Source: Myxococcales bacterium (GTDB lineage: Bacteria > Myxococcota_A > Polyangia > Fen-1088). Taken from it: a stretch of DNA of 46,790 nucleotides. The position numbers were made by a program, and so were the translations under genes. A model generated the notes under the pieces. It saw nothing but the letters and a program-made list of their open reading frames with translations, was not told where the DNA came from and made no database searches. Location of the stretch: contig PMKP01000130.1 of NCBI GenBank assembly GCA_003157775.1, positions 1,767 through 48,556 on the forward strand, in the 5' to 3' direction. Positions within the stretch are counted from its first letter, which is position 1, and every line of letters begins with the position of its first letter. Positions 17,710 through 25,922 of the stretch are shown here, in pieces.

Positions 17710-18171
17710 ATGCGCCGATTCATCAATGGCGTGTTTCTGGTCCTTCTCAACGCAGCCTGCCAGCAAAACCAAGGTGGAGTTGGTCCTACCGACGTGCAGG
17801 TCCGAGATGGGGGCGCGGACGGAACAAACCCTGCCGACGCGCAGGTCCAAAATGGGAGTGCAGACGGAATCGTGCTCAATCTGCCGGCTGGGTGTCCGCC
17901 CGATGCAGGCAACGAGCTCAGCATCGGCAAGCCATGCAGCAAGACCGGCAACGAGTGCGCAAGCAGCAACTTGCGCTGCACCTGTGGCGATTTTGGCATC
18001 GTCTTGCCCGTCAACATGCCCTGCTATTGCACCAATGTGACGGCGGCCGCGAGCTGTCCGGCTAATTCCAACTGCGGGAGCAACGCAACCTGCTGCTCCC
18101 TCATGGGTCTGGTTACCGGTTGCGTACCCGACGTCTGCCTAGCCGGCAATCAGTGCCCGGTTTTCCAGTAG
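17710..18171 (+). CDS. Small Cys-rich lipoprotein
   Basis: Predicted 153-residue exported protein. The ATG at 17710 starts a lipoprotein signal with an Arg-rich n-region and lipobox LNAAC. Two imperfect copies of an Asp/Gly-rich unit (TDVQVRDGGADG and ADAQVQNGSADG) form a short spacer. The remaining 95 residues hold about 13 cysteines in a pattern suggesting a disulphide-bonded domain. No enzyme motif is seen. Confidence 0.7.
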   Translation: MRRFINGVFLVLLNAACQQNQGGVGPTDVQVRDGGADGTNPADAQVQNGSADGIVLNLPAGCPPDAGNELSIGKPCSKTGNECASSNLRCTCGDFGIVLPVNMPCYCTNVTAAASCPANSNCGSNATCCSLMGLVTGCVPDVCLAGNQCPVFQ

Positions 18172-18326
18172 CGAGCATCTGTTCAAGACCTAGTGGCCAC
18201 CCAAGACTTCGACCAACTTCGATATCACGCGACACCCGCCGCGTCTTTTGCCCTGACCGCCCCCTGACCGACGTGCTATCGCGCAGAGCGTGTTGAGTTT
18301 TCTCCAAGATCCTGAGAGAAGGTGGC

Positions 18327-19343
18327 ATGGCAAGCCAGGGCGTTGTTTTTGATCCAGAGGAATTCTCTCGTCTCGCACGCGAAGCAGGAGTTCGGCTGCG
18401 CGGATCGCGCAGGCCCCTGATGTTCATCGGGCTGGCGATCGTCGGATTGGTGGCCCTTTACAGCTCGTACTACCAGGTAGAACCGGATGAGGTCGGCCTG
18501 GTGACGCGCTTCGGGCGTTTTGTGCGGACCTGCAATCCCGGCCCGCACGCCAAGTTCCCCTTTGGCATCGAACGGGTGCAGAAGGTTCCGGTGCAGCGCC
18601 AGCTCAAGCAAGAGTTTGGCTTTCGCACTGCCCGTGCAGACATTCAAAGTTCGTTTCACAAAGACGAAAAGACCGAGGCCGAGTCGGTGATGTTGACCGG
18701 GGATCTCAACGTGGCGACGGTCGAGTGGATCGTCCAGTACAAGATTTCGGACCCGTACAAGTACCTTTTCCGAATGCGCGACGTCGAGGAGACTTTCCGA
18801 CTGATGACCGAAGCGTCCATGCGCACCGTGGTTGGCGATCACAGCGTGACCGAGCTTCTGACCGTGGGGCGTGAGGCAATCGCCTCCAAGGCCAAGGAAT
18901 TGCTTTCGCACCTGTGCAAGCTCTACGACAATGGCATTTCAGTTCAGCAACTCATCCTGCAAAACGTGGATCCCCCGGAAGCAGTCCGGCCCTCCTTCAA
19001 TGCGGTCAACCAGGCCATTCAAGAGCGGGAGCGCGCCATCAACGAGGCGTGGGCCGAATACAATCAGGAGATCCCACGCGCCCGCGGCCTGGCCGAACAG
19101 AAGATCCAGGCCGCCGAGGGATATGCCATCGACCGCGTGAACCGGGCCAAAGGCGACGCCCAACGTTTCAATGCACTGGAAGAGCAATATCGCAAGGCCC
19201 CGGAAGTCACGCGCACCCGTATCTATCTCGAAACCCTGGCCGCGGTCTTGCCCACGGCCGGCAAGAAACTGATCTTTGACGAAAAGGCCAAAGGGATCTT
19301 ACCCATGTTTCCCCTCGGCCCGGTCCAGGAGTTGAAGCCATGA
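18327..19343 (+). CDS. hflK: HflK, SPFH-family regulator of membrane protease
   Basis: Predicted 338-residue inner-membrane protein that with HflC forms the large SPFH complex around the FtsH protease. GAGAAGG precedes the ATG. One membrane segment (about 33-53, FIGLAIVGLVALYSSYY) is followed by an SPFH/band-7 domain starting with VEPDEVGLVTRFGRFV and a long charged coiled coil (about 225-300). It is shorter than E. coli HflK (419 residues), mainly because the Gly-rich N-terminus is missing. The hflC ATG overlaps its TGA. FtsH itself is not in this window. Confidence 0.92.
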   Translation: MASQGVVFDPEEFSRLAREAGVRLRGSRRPLMFIGLAIVGLVALYSSYYQVEPDEVGLVTRFGRFVRTCNPGPHAKFPFGIERVQKVPVQRQLKQEFGFRTARADIQSSFHKDEKTEAESVMLTGDLNVATVEWIVQYKISDPYKYLFRMRDVEETFRLMTEASMRTVVGDHSVTELLTVGREAIASKAKELLSHLCKLYDNGISVQQLILQNVDPPEAVRPSFNAVNQAIQERERAINEAWAEYNQEIPRARGLAEQKIQAAEGYAIDRVNRAKGDAQRFNALEEQYRKAPEVTRTRIYLETLAAVLPTAGKKLIFDEKAKGILPMFPLGPVQELKP

Positions 19344-20317
19344 GCGGCCGCTCGAAGGTCATTCTGGCTGCCTTCGCCGTGCTGGGGCTGGCGACGCTAG
19401 CTTCGGCTCTCTACACGGTTTCCGAAACCGAACAGGTCATCATCACCCAGTTTGGCGAGCCGATGGGAGAGGCGGTCACCCAGGCTGGTCTGCACTTGAA
19501 GATCCCGTTCGCACAAGAAGCCAACGTGTTCGACAAGCGCTGGTTGGAATGGAACGGTAACGCCAACCAGGTTCCCACCCGCGACAAGAAATACATCGGC
19601 GTGGAAACCTATGCGCGCTGGCGCATCGCCAACCCGTTGCTGTTCTTCCAACGATTGCGCGACGAAGGCCGCGCCCAGTCGCGCCTGGACGACATCATCG
19701 ACGGAGAAACCCGTAACGTGATCGCGAGCCACGACCTCATTGAAGCCGTGCGCACCACCAACCGCGCCTTCGAAAAGGGCGAAGAGGCGGAAGACATCAT
19801 GGAAGCCGAGTCCATGCGCCAGATCGAGCTGGGGCGGGACAAGATCACCCGGCTGATTCTCGAGCGGGTTTCGCACGTGGTGCCGGACTACGGCATCGAG
19901 CTGGTCGACGTCCAGATCCAACGGATTAACTACATCGAGAGTGTGCAGGCCAAGGTCTTCGACCGCATGATCTCCGAGCGCAAGCGCATCGCTGACCGCC
20001 ACCGTTCCGAGGGACAAGGCAAGAGCGCCGAGGTCCGCGGCAAGAAGGAACGCGAGCTGAAAGTGATCGAATCCGAGGCCTATCGCAAGACCCAGGAAAT
20101 CATGGGGCGGGGCGATGCCGAAGCAACCTCCATCTACGCGGAGGCCTACAACCGCAATCGCGAGCTCTACCGATTCCTCAAGACGATGGAAACCTACCAC
20201 AGCACGATCGACAAGGAGAGTTGGCTGGTCTTGTCCACCAGCACGGATGTATTCCGCTACCTGCAGTCGCAAAACGCCGCTGGAAATCCTGGCAAGCCCA
20301 CAGTTCCCAACCGATGA
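19340..20317 (+). CDS. hflC: HflC, SPFH-family partner of HflK
   Basis: Predicted 325-residue protein with an N-terminal membrane anchor (residues 7-25) and a band-7 domain beginning VSETEQVIITQFGEP. The motif VDVQIQRINYIESVQAKVFDRM and the following SERKRIADRHRSEGQGK, then a coiled coil with KKERELKVIESEAYRKTQEI, match HflC well. Length is close to E. coli HflC (334). Start and stop overlap the neighbouring genes by four bases each (ATGA), giving coupled synthesis of HflK, HflC and the J protein. Confidence 0.93.
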   Translation: MSGRSKVILAAFAVLGLATLASALYTVSETEQVIITQFGEPMGEAVTQAGLHLKIPFAQEANVFDKRWLEWNGNANQVPTRDKKYIGVETYARWRIANPLLFFQRLRDEGRAQSRLDDIIDGETRNVIASHDLIEAVRTTNRAFEKGEEAEDIMEAESMRQIELGRDKITRLILERVSHVVPDYGIELVDVQIQRINYIESVQAKVFDRMISERKRIADRHRSEGQGKSAEVRGKKERELKVIESEAYRKTQEIMGRGDAEATSIYAEAYNRNRELYRFLKTMETYHSTIDKESWLVLSTSTDVFRYLQSQNAAGNPGKPTVPNR

Positions 20318-20826
20318 CGCCCAAGACGGAACCCGATCCCTATTCCGTTCTAGGCGTCGCGCGCACCGCCAGCGATTCCGAAATTCGCGCTGCCTACCAT
20401 GCGCTGGTGGCGAAGTACCATCCCGACCGGCACCAGGGTAATCCACTGGAAGATTTGGCTTCCGAGAAAGTGGCCGCAATCAACCGGGCCTACGAAATCC
20501 TCTCTGATCCTGCACGCCGGGCCGACTACGACAGCGGCCTTCAGCCACGCGCCACCGGCCAGCCCTATTCCACTGCCCCAGGTTCCCTCTCACGCAAGCA
20601 TATCCGCTGGCTACAGATTGTCGCAGTCCTCTTGATCCTGCCGCTCGCGTTTCGCTTCGGATCGTTCCTTGTGCGCCTGCTCGTCCGGCTGGTCCGTGCC
20701 GCGCTCGAAGTCACGCCACTTCTTCGCGGGACTCCCCTCGCTGGAGGACTCGTCCTCCTACTGATTGCGATTCTGGTGCTCGTCCTCGTCCGCCAACACC
20801 GCGCGAAACGGAAAGGCCCTGATTGA
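20314..20826 (+). CDS. Membrane-anchored J-domain protein
   Basis: Predicted 170-residue protein with an N-terminal J domain (residues 7-70): DPYSVLGVARTASDSEIRAA, the essential HPD at 36-38, and NRAYEILSDPARRADYD. This domain stimulates DnaK ATPase. Two hydrophobic segments follow (about 95-117 and 140-160), ending in a basic tail. There is no Gly/Phe region or zinc finger, so this is a class-III, membrane-tethered co-chaperone. Its ATGA coupling to hflC suggests that it recruits DnaK to the HflKC membrane complex; that functional link is inference. Confidence 0.85.
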   Translation: MTPKTEPDPYSVLGVARTASDSEIRAAYHALVAKYHPDRHQGNPLEDLASEKVAAINRAYEILSDPARRADYDSGLQPRATGQPYSTAPGSLSRKHIRWLQIVAVLLILPLAFRFGSFLVRLLVRLVRAALEVTPLLRGTPLAGGLVLLLIAILVLVLVRQHRAKRKGPD

Positions 20827-21038
20827 CCGACGCATCCTTCAATTCTCCTGTGAGGTAGTTCCGCGAATACTACCTGCCCAAGCACCTCTGGCTGCTGGTG
20901 GCCTTTTCTATCGTCCTTATCGCCCTCACGGGCATGGTCTTCGTGGAAGCCTTCACCAAGTGGTTCCAGCTTCTCCGGATCAAGGAGAGGATCCTCGATC
21001 GCCACGGCGAGTGGGTGCTCCTCGACGCCGAGGAATGA
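20823..21038 (+). pseudogene. Small membrane-protein ORF interrupted by in-frame TAG
   Basis: A TTG at 20823 overlaps the J-protein TGA and starts 11 codons (ending SPVR), then a TAG at 20856-20858, then 59 open codons to TGA at 21036. The second part reads FREYYLPKHLWLLVAFSIVL and continues through a membrane segment into EAFTKWFQLLRIKERILDRH. It looks like real coding sequence: coherent membrane segment, charged cytoplasmic tail, and the same overlap style as the genes before it. Either TAG is a mutation or sequencing error, or translation starts inside at a later GTG or a CTG. Most likely the fourth gene of the hflKC operon. Confidence 0.5.
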
Positions 21039-21057
21039 CGAAAAGGCTGCCTGCCCC

Positions 21058-23472
21058 TCACTCCGTCGAGAGGGCGAGCACCGGCAGCGGCGACAGGCGC
21101 GAGCGGACCAGGTACAGCTCTTTCTGCAGGGCCATGTCCTCTGGCCACAGCAGGGTCTGCCCAACCAGGGCGACATAGCGATCGGACAAAGAGGGATTAC
21201 TTCCCAGGCTCGCCCGCGCCGCGGTTGCGGCTTCCCGAATCCTAGATTGCTGGCCGATCCCAAAGAATCCCAGTCCGCGCAGCCAGGCCACGTTTTGTCC
21301 GAGGCACAGCAGATGCTCGGCGGGACGTCGGCGTTCACAGCTCGCCTGCGCGAAGACATCGCGTATGGCCTGCGCAGACAGGGCCGCCAGTTCGTGCGGC
21401 ATCCCGCTACCCACCGCCAGCCGAGCATCCCAGGTCAGCCGCCGCAAATGCTCAGACTGGGTCCCGTCATTCGCGTCCTTGCCCCGCTGGAGCGCGGCCT
21501 TCTCGGCCAGCCATTCCTGATGCGATAACCGCTCGATGACCTGCTCACGCATTTGCGCCAACCGGCGTGCGCGCTCTCTTGCATCGCCAGCCTTGGCTAG
21601 CAGGCCACGCGCCGCCTCGGCCCGTTGCTCCGGACTGGCAATGACGTCAATGGTGGCCAGCTTGAAGGTCCCCCGGTCCTGGTTTCCATCTTTGAGAGAA
21701 AGAGTGGCCTGGTACTGACCCGCGACGGCCGGCGCCCTGAGCAGGAACGCACGACGTTCGATTCCTGGCCCCGGCTCGCTGCCGTACGACGCCAAGCGGA
21801 TCTCATCCGAATCGTAGTCGTCCAGGCGGGCTTTGGCAAAGATTGCTCGCACGCCCTCGGCCGAATGGCGCTCCACCAGTATTTCGATGCGCAGCAAGCC
21901 CTGTGGACCAGCGATAGGAACCGTGCGATCCGAGCTATAGATGCGGCACCCGGGCAACTCGGCCAGCAGCGCGGCTTCGGGCGGGACCTGGCCCACCTCG
22001 ACCACTTCGCGTCGCACGCTGAGCTGCGAATCCGGCTGAGGCCAAAACACGCGCCCGACCAGGCTGCGATCGAATTGAAAGAAAGGGTTTGCTTTCGCAT
22101 CCGCCAGATCGGCCCGCTGCTCCTGGTGCTGGTACTGATTCACCTCTGGCCAGTGGCCCCGCACGCGTGCCATCTGGTAGTCGGTTAGGTATCCCGAATC
22201 AACCAGGCGCATGGCCCCAAAAAGCAAACTGCCGCCCGCGTCGGGCAATATCACCGTCGGATTGATGAGCCCCAGTCGGCGCTGATGGTCGAGTCGCTGC
22301 AGCCCCTGAACGTACACCACATGGCCGATGTTGACGTCGAGCAGGCGAGGTGGCGCCACTATGGGGTTGCCCGCCCGGTGCAAGAGCAGCAGCATGGTCA
22401 GCGCGAAAGCACCCGCGGTGGCGCCTGCCACAATACGAAGCCACCGACGGGAAAATCCGCTGGACAGCCCGGCACCGACGAGAAACGCGAAGGCCGCGTG
22501 CGCCAGGGCCAGCAGCGGCGTGGCAAAGCGGTGCTCGCCCATCCAGTCGTTGCCCTTGAATGCGGGCATGAGCACGCTTGCAAGCAAGAGCGCCACCAGG
22601 ACCAGGGCCACGGCACGCCAGCGGGGATGCAGAAACAGCCCCACCACGCATGCCGCAAAAATCGCAGTATAGCGATAGGGGAGGATCATATTGAGGACGT
22701 AGGCGCGAAAGTGGAGCATAAAACCCGCGCCCGGCGCCTTGGCGTAATAGGTGTTCGGCAACAGATCCCGATAGACCCAATAGCGCCACAGCAAGAACAG
22801 GCCGCCCAGCGCGACGGCCACACCCACGGCGCGAAACCACGGCCGCATGACACCCCAGCCCTCCCGGCGCGCACGCCACGCCAGCACGAACGCGAGCGCA
22901 CCGAAGAACCCCGCCGCGTAGACGATCCCCTCGGGCCGGACCAGCGCCGCTGCGAAGGCCAGCGTGCCATCAATGAGCGGACGGGGCCCTTGCTCCGAGG
23001 CCACGGCGGCCCGCCAGAGCAAGGCCAGCAGCACCGTGGTCTGCAGCGCGTTCTCCAGGCCAGAGCCGTACCAAGCCCATGTAGACGGAGTCATCAGCTC
23101 TGCCGCCGCAAAAACCACCGTGCCCACCACCGCCGACGCAAGCCCCGCTCTCCTCTTTAGAATCAGGAAGGCAAAAGCGAGGGCGCCACCGAACAGCACG
23201 GCCTCGAGCGAAAGGTGTGAGGTGATCGGGTCGAAAACCCGCACCAGCCAGAGGAGCGCCACAATCAGGCAAAGCAAGGGATTGCTGTATCCCTCCACCC
23301 GCGGGCCCTCGGGAAAAAGCGAAGCCGTCCCATGCCAGGCGAACGAGCGTGCATACGCGAAGGTGATACCCGCGTCATCTACGTTCCAGTACGCTGCCTT
23401 GGCCCGCGCCCACCGGAAAGCGAGGGCCCCCAAGACGACCACGGCGATCATCAGCACAGCCCGCCTGGCCAT
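21058..23472 (-). CDS. Multi-pass membrane protein, GT-C glycosyltransferase-like
   Basis: Predicted 804-residue protein. The N-terminal 400 residues hold about ten membrane segments; the first extracytoplasmic loop has YWNVDDAGITFAYARSF, whose paired Asp resembles the acidic motif of GT-C (GT39-like) transferases, and RYWVYRDLLPNTYYAK is another feature of this class in myxobacteria. The C-terminal half is soluble and contains a segment with SDRTVPIAGPQGLLRIEIL and a helical tail. The ATG at 23472 is chosen because the upstream extension to 23568 is made of repeat sequence. The donor would be a lipid-linked sugar; the substrate is unknown. The gene is convergent with the hflKC operon. Confidence 0.65.
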   Translation of the reverse strand: MARRAVLMIAVVVLGALAFRWARAKAAYWNVDDAGITFAYARSFAWHGTASLFPEGPRVEGYSNPLLCLIVALLWLVRVFDPITSHLSLEAVLFGGALAFAFLILKRRAGLASAVVGTVVFAAAELMTPSTWAWYGSGLENALQTTVLLALLWRAAVASEQGPRPLIDGTLAFAAALVRPEGIVYAAGFFGALAFVLAWRARREGWGVMRPWFRAVGVAVALGGLFLLWRYWVYRDLLPNTYYAKAPGAGFMLHFRAYVLNMILPYRYTAIFAACVVGLFLHPRWRAVALVLVALLLASVLMPAFKGNDWMGEHRFATPLLALAHAAFAFLVGAGLSSGFSRRWLRIVAGATAGAFALTMLLLLHRAGNPIVAPPRLLDVNIGHVVYVQGLQRLDHQRRLGLINPTVILPDAGGSLLFGAMRLVDSGYLTDYQMARVRGHWPEVNQYQHQEQRADLADAKANPFFQFDRSLVGRVFWPQPDSQLSVRREVVEVGQVPPEAALLAELPGCRIYSSDRTVPIAGPQGLLRIEILVERHSAEGVRAIFAKARLDDYDSDEIRLASYGSEPGPGIERRAFLLRAPAVAGQYQATLSLKDGNQDRGTFKLATIDVIASPEQRAEAARGLLAKAGDARERARRLAQMREQVIERLSHQEWLAEKAALQRGKDANDGTQSEHLRRLTWDARLAVGSGMPHELAALSAQAIRDVFAQASCERRRPAEHLLCLGQNVAWLRGLGFFGIGQQSRIREAATAARASLGSNPSLSDRYVALVGQTLLWPEDMALQKELYLVRSRLSPLPVLALSTE

Positions 23473-23482
23473 GTCAGTCGCG

Positions 23483-23555
23483 TGGGGAGCCGGCGAGCTT
23501 TGCTCGCCGCGCACCATCGCGGGAGGGTTTGGGAACCCTTTCAGGGTTCCCATGT
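23483..23555 (+). repeat. Double-hairpin repeat, copy A
   Basis: Two perfect hairpins about 40 bp apart: GGCGAGC-TTT-GCTCGCC (23492-23508) and a nine-base stem GGGAACCCT with loop TTC (23531-23551). Between them is TCGCGGGAGG. The same arrangement and spacer occur at 26423-26490 in the same orientation. It lies between the divergent membrane-protein and GGDEF genes. It resembles REP-type intergenic repeats. Confidence 0.75.
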
Positions 23556-23642
23556 GACGTGAGGACATCGCGGCTCAGACTAGCACCCCAGTGGTACATC
23601 GAGACGGGATCCTGTAAGCTGGAACCCAGAACGAGGTTCCGC

Positions 23643-24887
23643 GTGACGGTTGGCAACATGCAAACCACCGGCAACGTCGAGCACCTTGCCGAGACTGATG
23701 ATTCCACCCGGGCGGCTGCGCCCGCGGAGGAAGTTGACGAGGACCTGTCTATTCCAAACCCACCGACCGCTCCGGGTCCGATCCTGACCCTGTCTCCGGA
23801 AGAGATCACCCGATTCTTCCTTCGCGCCCGACGGGACCAAGACACCGAGCGCTGGGACGTGCGCCTTGACGCCGCTTTGCGCGAGATCCTCGAACGCGCC
23901 AACGACTTCGTCCCCTCTGAATCGGGCGGCATCCTGCTCGACGATCCACGCGCCAAACTCGCTGGCGTCCGAACCCCCCGCCTGACGTTCATCGCCACCT
24001 TCGGCCCAGGTACTGCGCATCTCTTGGGCAAACGAATTCCCAGTGATCGCGGCTTCGTCGGACAGATCTACCGCACAGGAACACCGGTTCGCAGCGACGA
24101 CCTTTCGCCTGATGACCCGTTGTCGATCGCGATGCCGGTGCGCGGCGCTGGCCGGCCCGTGGCATCGGTGATCGGGATGCCCGTGATCGTGGGCGAATCG
24201 ATCTGCGGTGTCTTGCAGCTCATCAACCGGCGCTCGGGCGGTCCGTACAGCGCGCGAGATAATGAGCTTCTGCGTATCTTCGCGGCCTATATGTCTTCAT
24301 CGGTCCAGAACGCCCTTGACGCCATTCACGCCCGCGCTTTGGCCCGCTTGGATCACCTGACCGGCCTGTTCAACAGCCGCTATTTCCACGTGCGCTTGGA
24401 GGATGAGATCGCGCACGCTGACCACAACGCCACGGATCTGTCGTTGCTGTTCATCGACCTCGACCACTTCAAGGAAGTCAACGATCGTTACGGACACTTG
24501 GCGGGGAGTTGGACCTTGCGTGAGGTAGCGCGCCTTCTGTCTGAAAACGCGCCGCCCGCAGCGGTTCTGGCTCGCTACGGCGGAGATGAGTTTGTGGCCA
24601 TTCTGCCTGGAAGCGACATCGACCGCGCGGTGCAGACCGCGGAGGACTTGCGGCGGGTCATCGCCGAGGCGACCATGTTCGATACTGAGGCAGAAGGCGA
24701 GCAGACGGCTCAGCCCTTGCCCGGCGTACACGCCTCAATTGGAGTGGCATCATACCGCGAGCACCTGGCGCCCGGGGGCAACCAGCGTCGGCGAGAGAAT
24801 CTGCTCCTCCGCCTCGCTGATGCGGCCATGTATCGGGCCAAGGCCAACGGCCGCAACCGCGTGGAAGTAGCGGACGCGGAAGACTAG
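23643..24887 (+). CDS. GAF-GGDEF nucleotide cyclase, candidate cyclic AMP-GMP synthase
   Basis: Predicted 414-residue soluble protein. The GTG at 23643 follows GAGG with seven-base spacing; an ATG at 23658 is the alternative. A GAF-type sensory domain spans about 60-215 (GKRIPSDRGFVGQIYRTG, then GVLQLINRR), followed by a GGDEF domain (about 235-405) with LFIDLDHFKEVNDRYGH and intact GGDEF at 313-317. The position that in PleD is Asp344, which reads guanine, is Ser289 (in GHLAGSW). In Geobacter GacA a Ser at this position marks 'Hypr' enzymes that make 3',3'-cyclic AMP-GMP. The RxxD inhibitory site is absent (Pro304, Ala307). The stop abuts the stop of the convergent flgM-like gene. Confidence 0.85.
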   Translation: MTVGNMQTTGNVEHLAETDDSTRAAAPAEEVDEDLSIPNPPTAPGPILTLSPEEITRFFLRARRDQDTERWDVRLDAALREILERANDFVPSESGGILLDDPRAKLAGVRTPRLTFIATFGPGTAHLLGKRIPSDRGFVGQIYRTGTPVRSDDLSPDDPLSIAMPVRGAGRPVASVIGMPVIVGESICGVLQLINRRSGGPYSARDNELLRIFAAYMSSSVQNALDAIHARALARLDHLTGLFNSRYFHVRLEDEIAHADHNATDLSLLFIDLDHFKEVNDRYGHLAGSWTLREVARLLSENAPPAAVLARYGGDEFVAILPGSDIDRAVQTAEDLRRVIAEATMFDTEAEGEQTAQPLPGVHASIGVASYREHLAPGGNQRRRENLLLRLADAAMYRAKANGRNRVEVADAED

Positions 24888-25097
24888 CTATCCTCGCTTC
24901 AAGGCGCGGACCAGGATCTTCAGTGCCAGCTTCTCCGGCTGGATCTGGTATCGCCCCATCGCCACCATCTGCCGCAGTTCCTCGATCCTCGCCTGTCGGC
25001 TGATGTCAGCGCCTTGCGCTCCTGTCGCCCTGGCGAAGTCCGAGTTTGAGCGTGGCCCCAACCGACTTCCGCTTGTGAGTGCCATACCCACACACAT
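24888..25097 (-). CDS. flgM: FlgM-like anti-sigma-28 factor
   Basis: Predicted 69-residue protein. Its C-terminal 40 residues, including RQARIEELRQMVAMGRYQI and PEKLALKILVRAL, match the sigma-28-binding part of FlgM (helix, GxYxI/V, helix). AAGGG precedes the ATG at 25097 at suitable spacing. It lies 66 bp downstream of the sigma-28 gene on the same strand. FlgM normally holds FliA until the flagellar hook is complete, then leaves through the export apparatus; no export genes are in the window. The shortness of the protein and of the motif limit certainty. Confidence 0.65.
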   Translation of the reverse strand: MCVGMALTSGSRLGPRSNSDFARATGAQGADISRQARIEELRQMVAMGRYQIQPEKLALKILVRALKRG

Positions 25098-25141
25098 CGG
25101 CCACCCTTGCCGAATCTTAAGCCGATTCTGGAGAAATCTTC

Positions 25142-25156
25142 AATTTACTGTAAATT
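25142..25156. promoter_or_regulatory. AT-rich perfect palindrome
   Basis: AATTTACTGTAAATT is a perfect seven-base inverted repeat around one central base, lying between the sigma-28 stop and the flgM-like start. It stands out as AT-only-like sequence in very GC-rich surroundings and has the symmetry of a dimeric operator. I could not match it to a known regulator. Confidence 0.45.
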
Positions 25157-25163
25157 CAATAGG

Positions 25164-25922
25164 TTAGGCGGCTGCTGAATCCTCCAGATCGCCCAACGAC
25201 TCGCGCAGGCGGCGGGTGGCCTCGCCGTGAATCTGACAGACGCGCGACTCGGTGACGCCGAGCACCTGCCCGATCTCTTTCAGGTTTAGGTTCTCGCAAT
25301 AGTATAGGGAGAGAACCTGCTGCATCTTCTCGGGAAGATCATCGATGCCTGCCACCAGGTGCGCCAGGGTCTCGCGGTGGGCGGTCATTTCGAACGGGTC
25401 GGGCTGGTTTTCGTCGCGGGTGCGATCCAGAAAGTCGGGCCCTGCATCGTCGATTCCCACCACCGAGGATCCGGATAGCTTCTGCTGGCGCGCATACAGC
25501 TCTTGAACATTCAGCCCCAACGTCTCAGCCAGCTCCAGGTTGTCCGGTGTGCGGCCAAGCTGCGACTCCAACCTCCGGGTCGCTTCACGCAGCTCATTGG
25601 AAAGCCGGCGCATGTCGCGCGAGAGCGTGTCGCGCGAGCGCAGATCGTCCAGCATGGCGCCGCGAATGCGAAACTCGGCAAAGGCTTCGAAGCGGTCGAC
25701 CCGCTTGGGATCGAACCGTCCCGCAGCTTCCATGAGCCCAATGACGCCGGATGAAATCAGATCATCCATCTCAACGTGCGCGGGCAGACGACGCGCCAAT
25801 CGCCGTGCCACTTTCTCGATGCAAGGATAGAATTTCGCGGCATATTCCTCGCGTCGCGCTGCCAACATCTTTGCCGATGGCTTGCGTGCCTTTCGCCCTT
25901 TGGTTCGTTTGCGCCGAAGCAT
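25164..25922 (-). CDS. fliA: Sigma-28 (FliA/WhiG-type) RNA polymerase sigma factor
   Basis: Predicted 252-residue alternative sigma factor. The ATG at 25922 begins a very basic N-terminus; a longer frame to 25979 is less likely. Region 2 reads HVEMDDLISSGVIGLMEAAGRFDP and RFEAFAEFRIRGAMLDDLRS, as in FliA. Region 3 has REATRRLESQLGRTPDNLEL. Region 4 has DLPEKMQQVLSLYYCENLNL with KEIGQVLGVTESRVCQIH. Length and all regions fit FliA. It is followed by its likely anti-sigma factor. In flagellated bacteria it transcribes late flagellar and chemotaxis genes; other clades use WhiG-like members for development. Confidence 0.9.
   Translation of the reverse strand: MLRRKRTKGRKARKPSAKMLAARREEYAAKFYPCIEKVARRLARRLPAHVEMDDLISSGVIGLMEAAGRFDPKRVDRFEAFAEFRIRGAMLDDLRSRDTLSRDMRRLSNELREATRRLESQLGRTPDNLELAETLGLNVQELYARQQKLSGSSVVGIDDAGPDFLDRTRDENQPDPFEMTAHRETLAHLVAGIDDLPEKMQQVLSLYYCENLNLKEIGQVLGVTESRVCQIHGEATRRLRESLGDLEDSAAA

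Noticed and set aside
20856-20858. TAG read as pyrrolysine or another recoded codon
   Set aside because: No supporting context for recoding is visible, and mutation, error or a downstream start explains it more simply.
23473-23568. N-terminal extension of the large membrane protein
   Set aside because: The extra 32 codons are made of the repeat element and lack features of a membrane protein N-terminus; MARRAVLMI at 23472 fits better.
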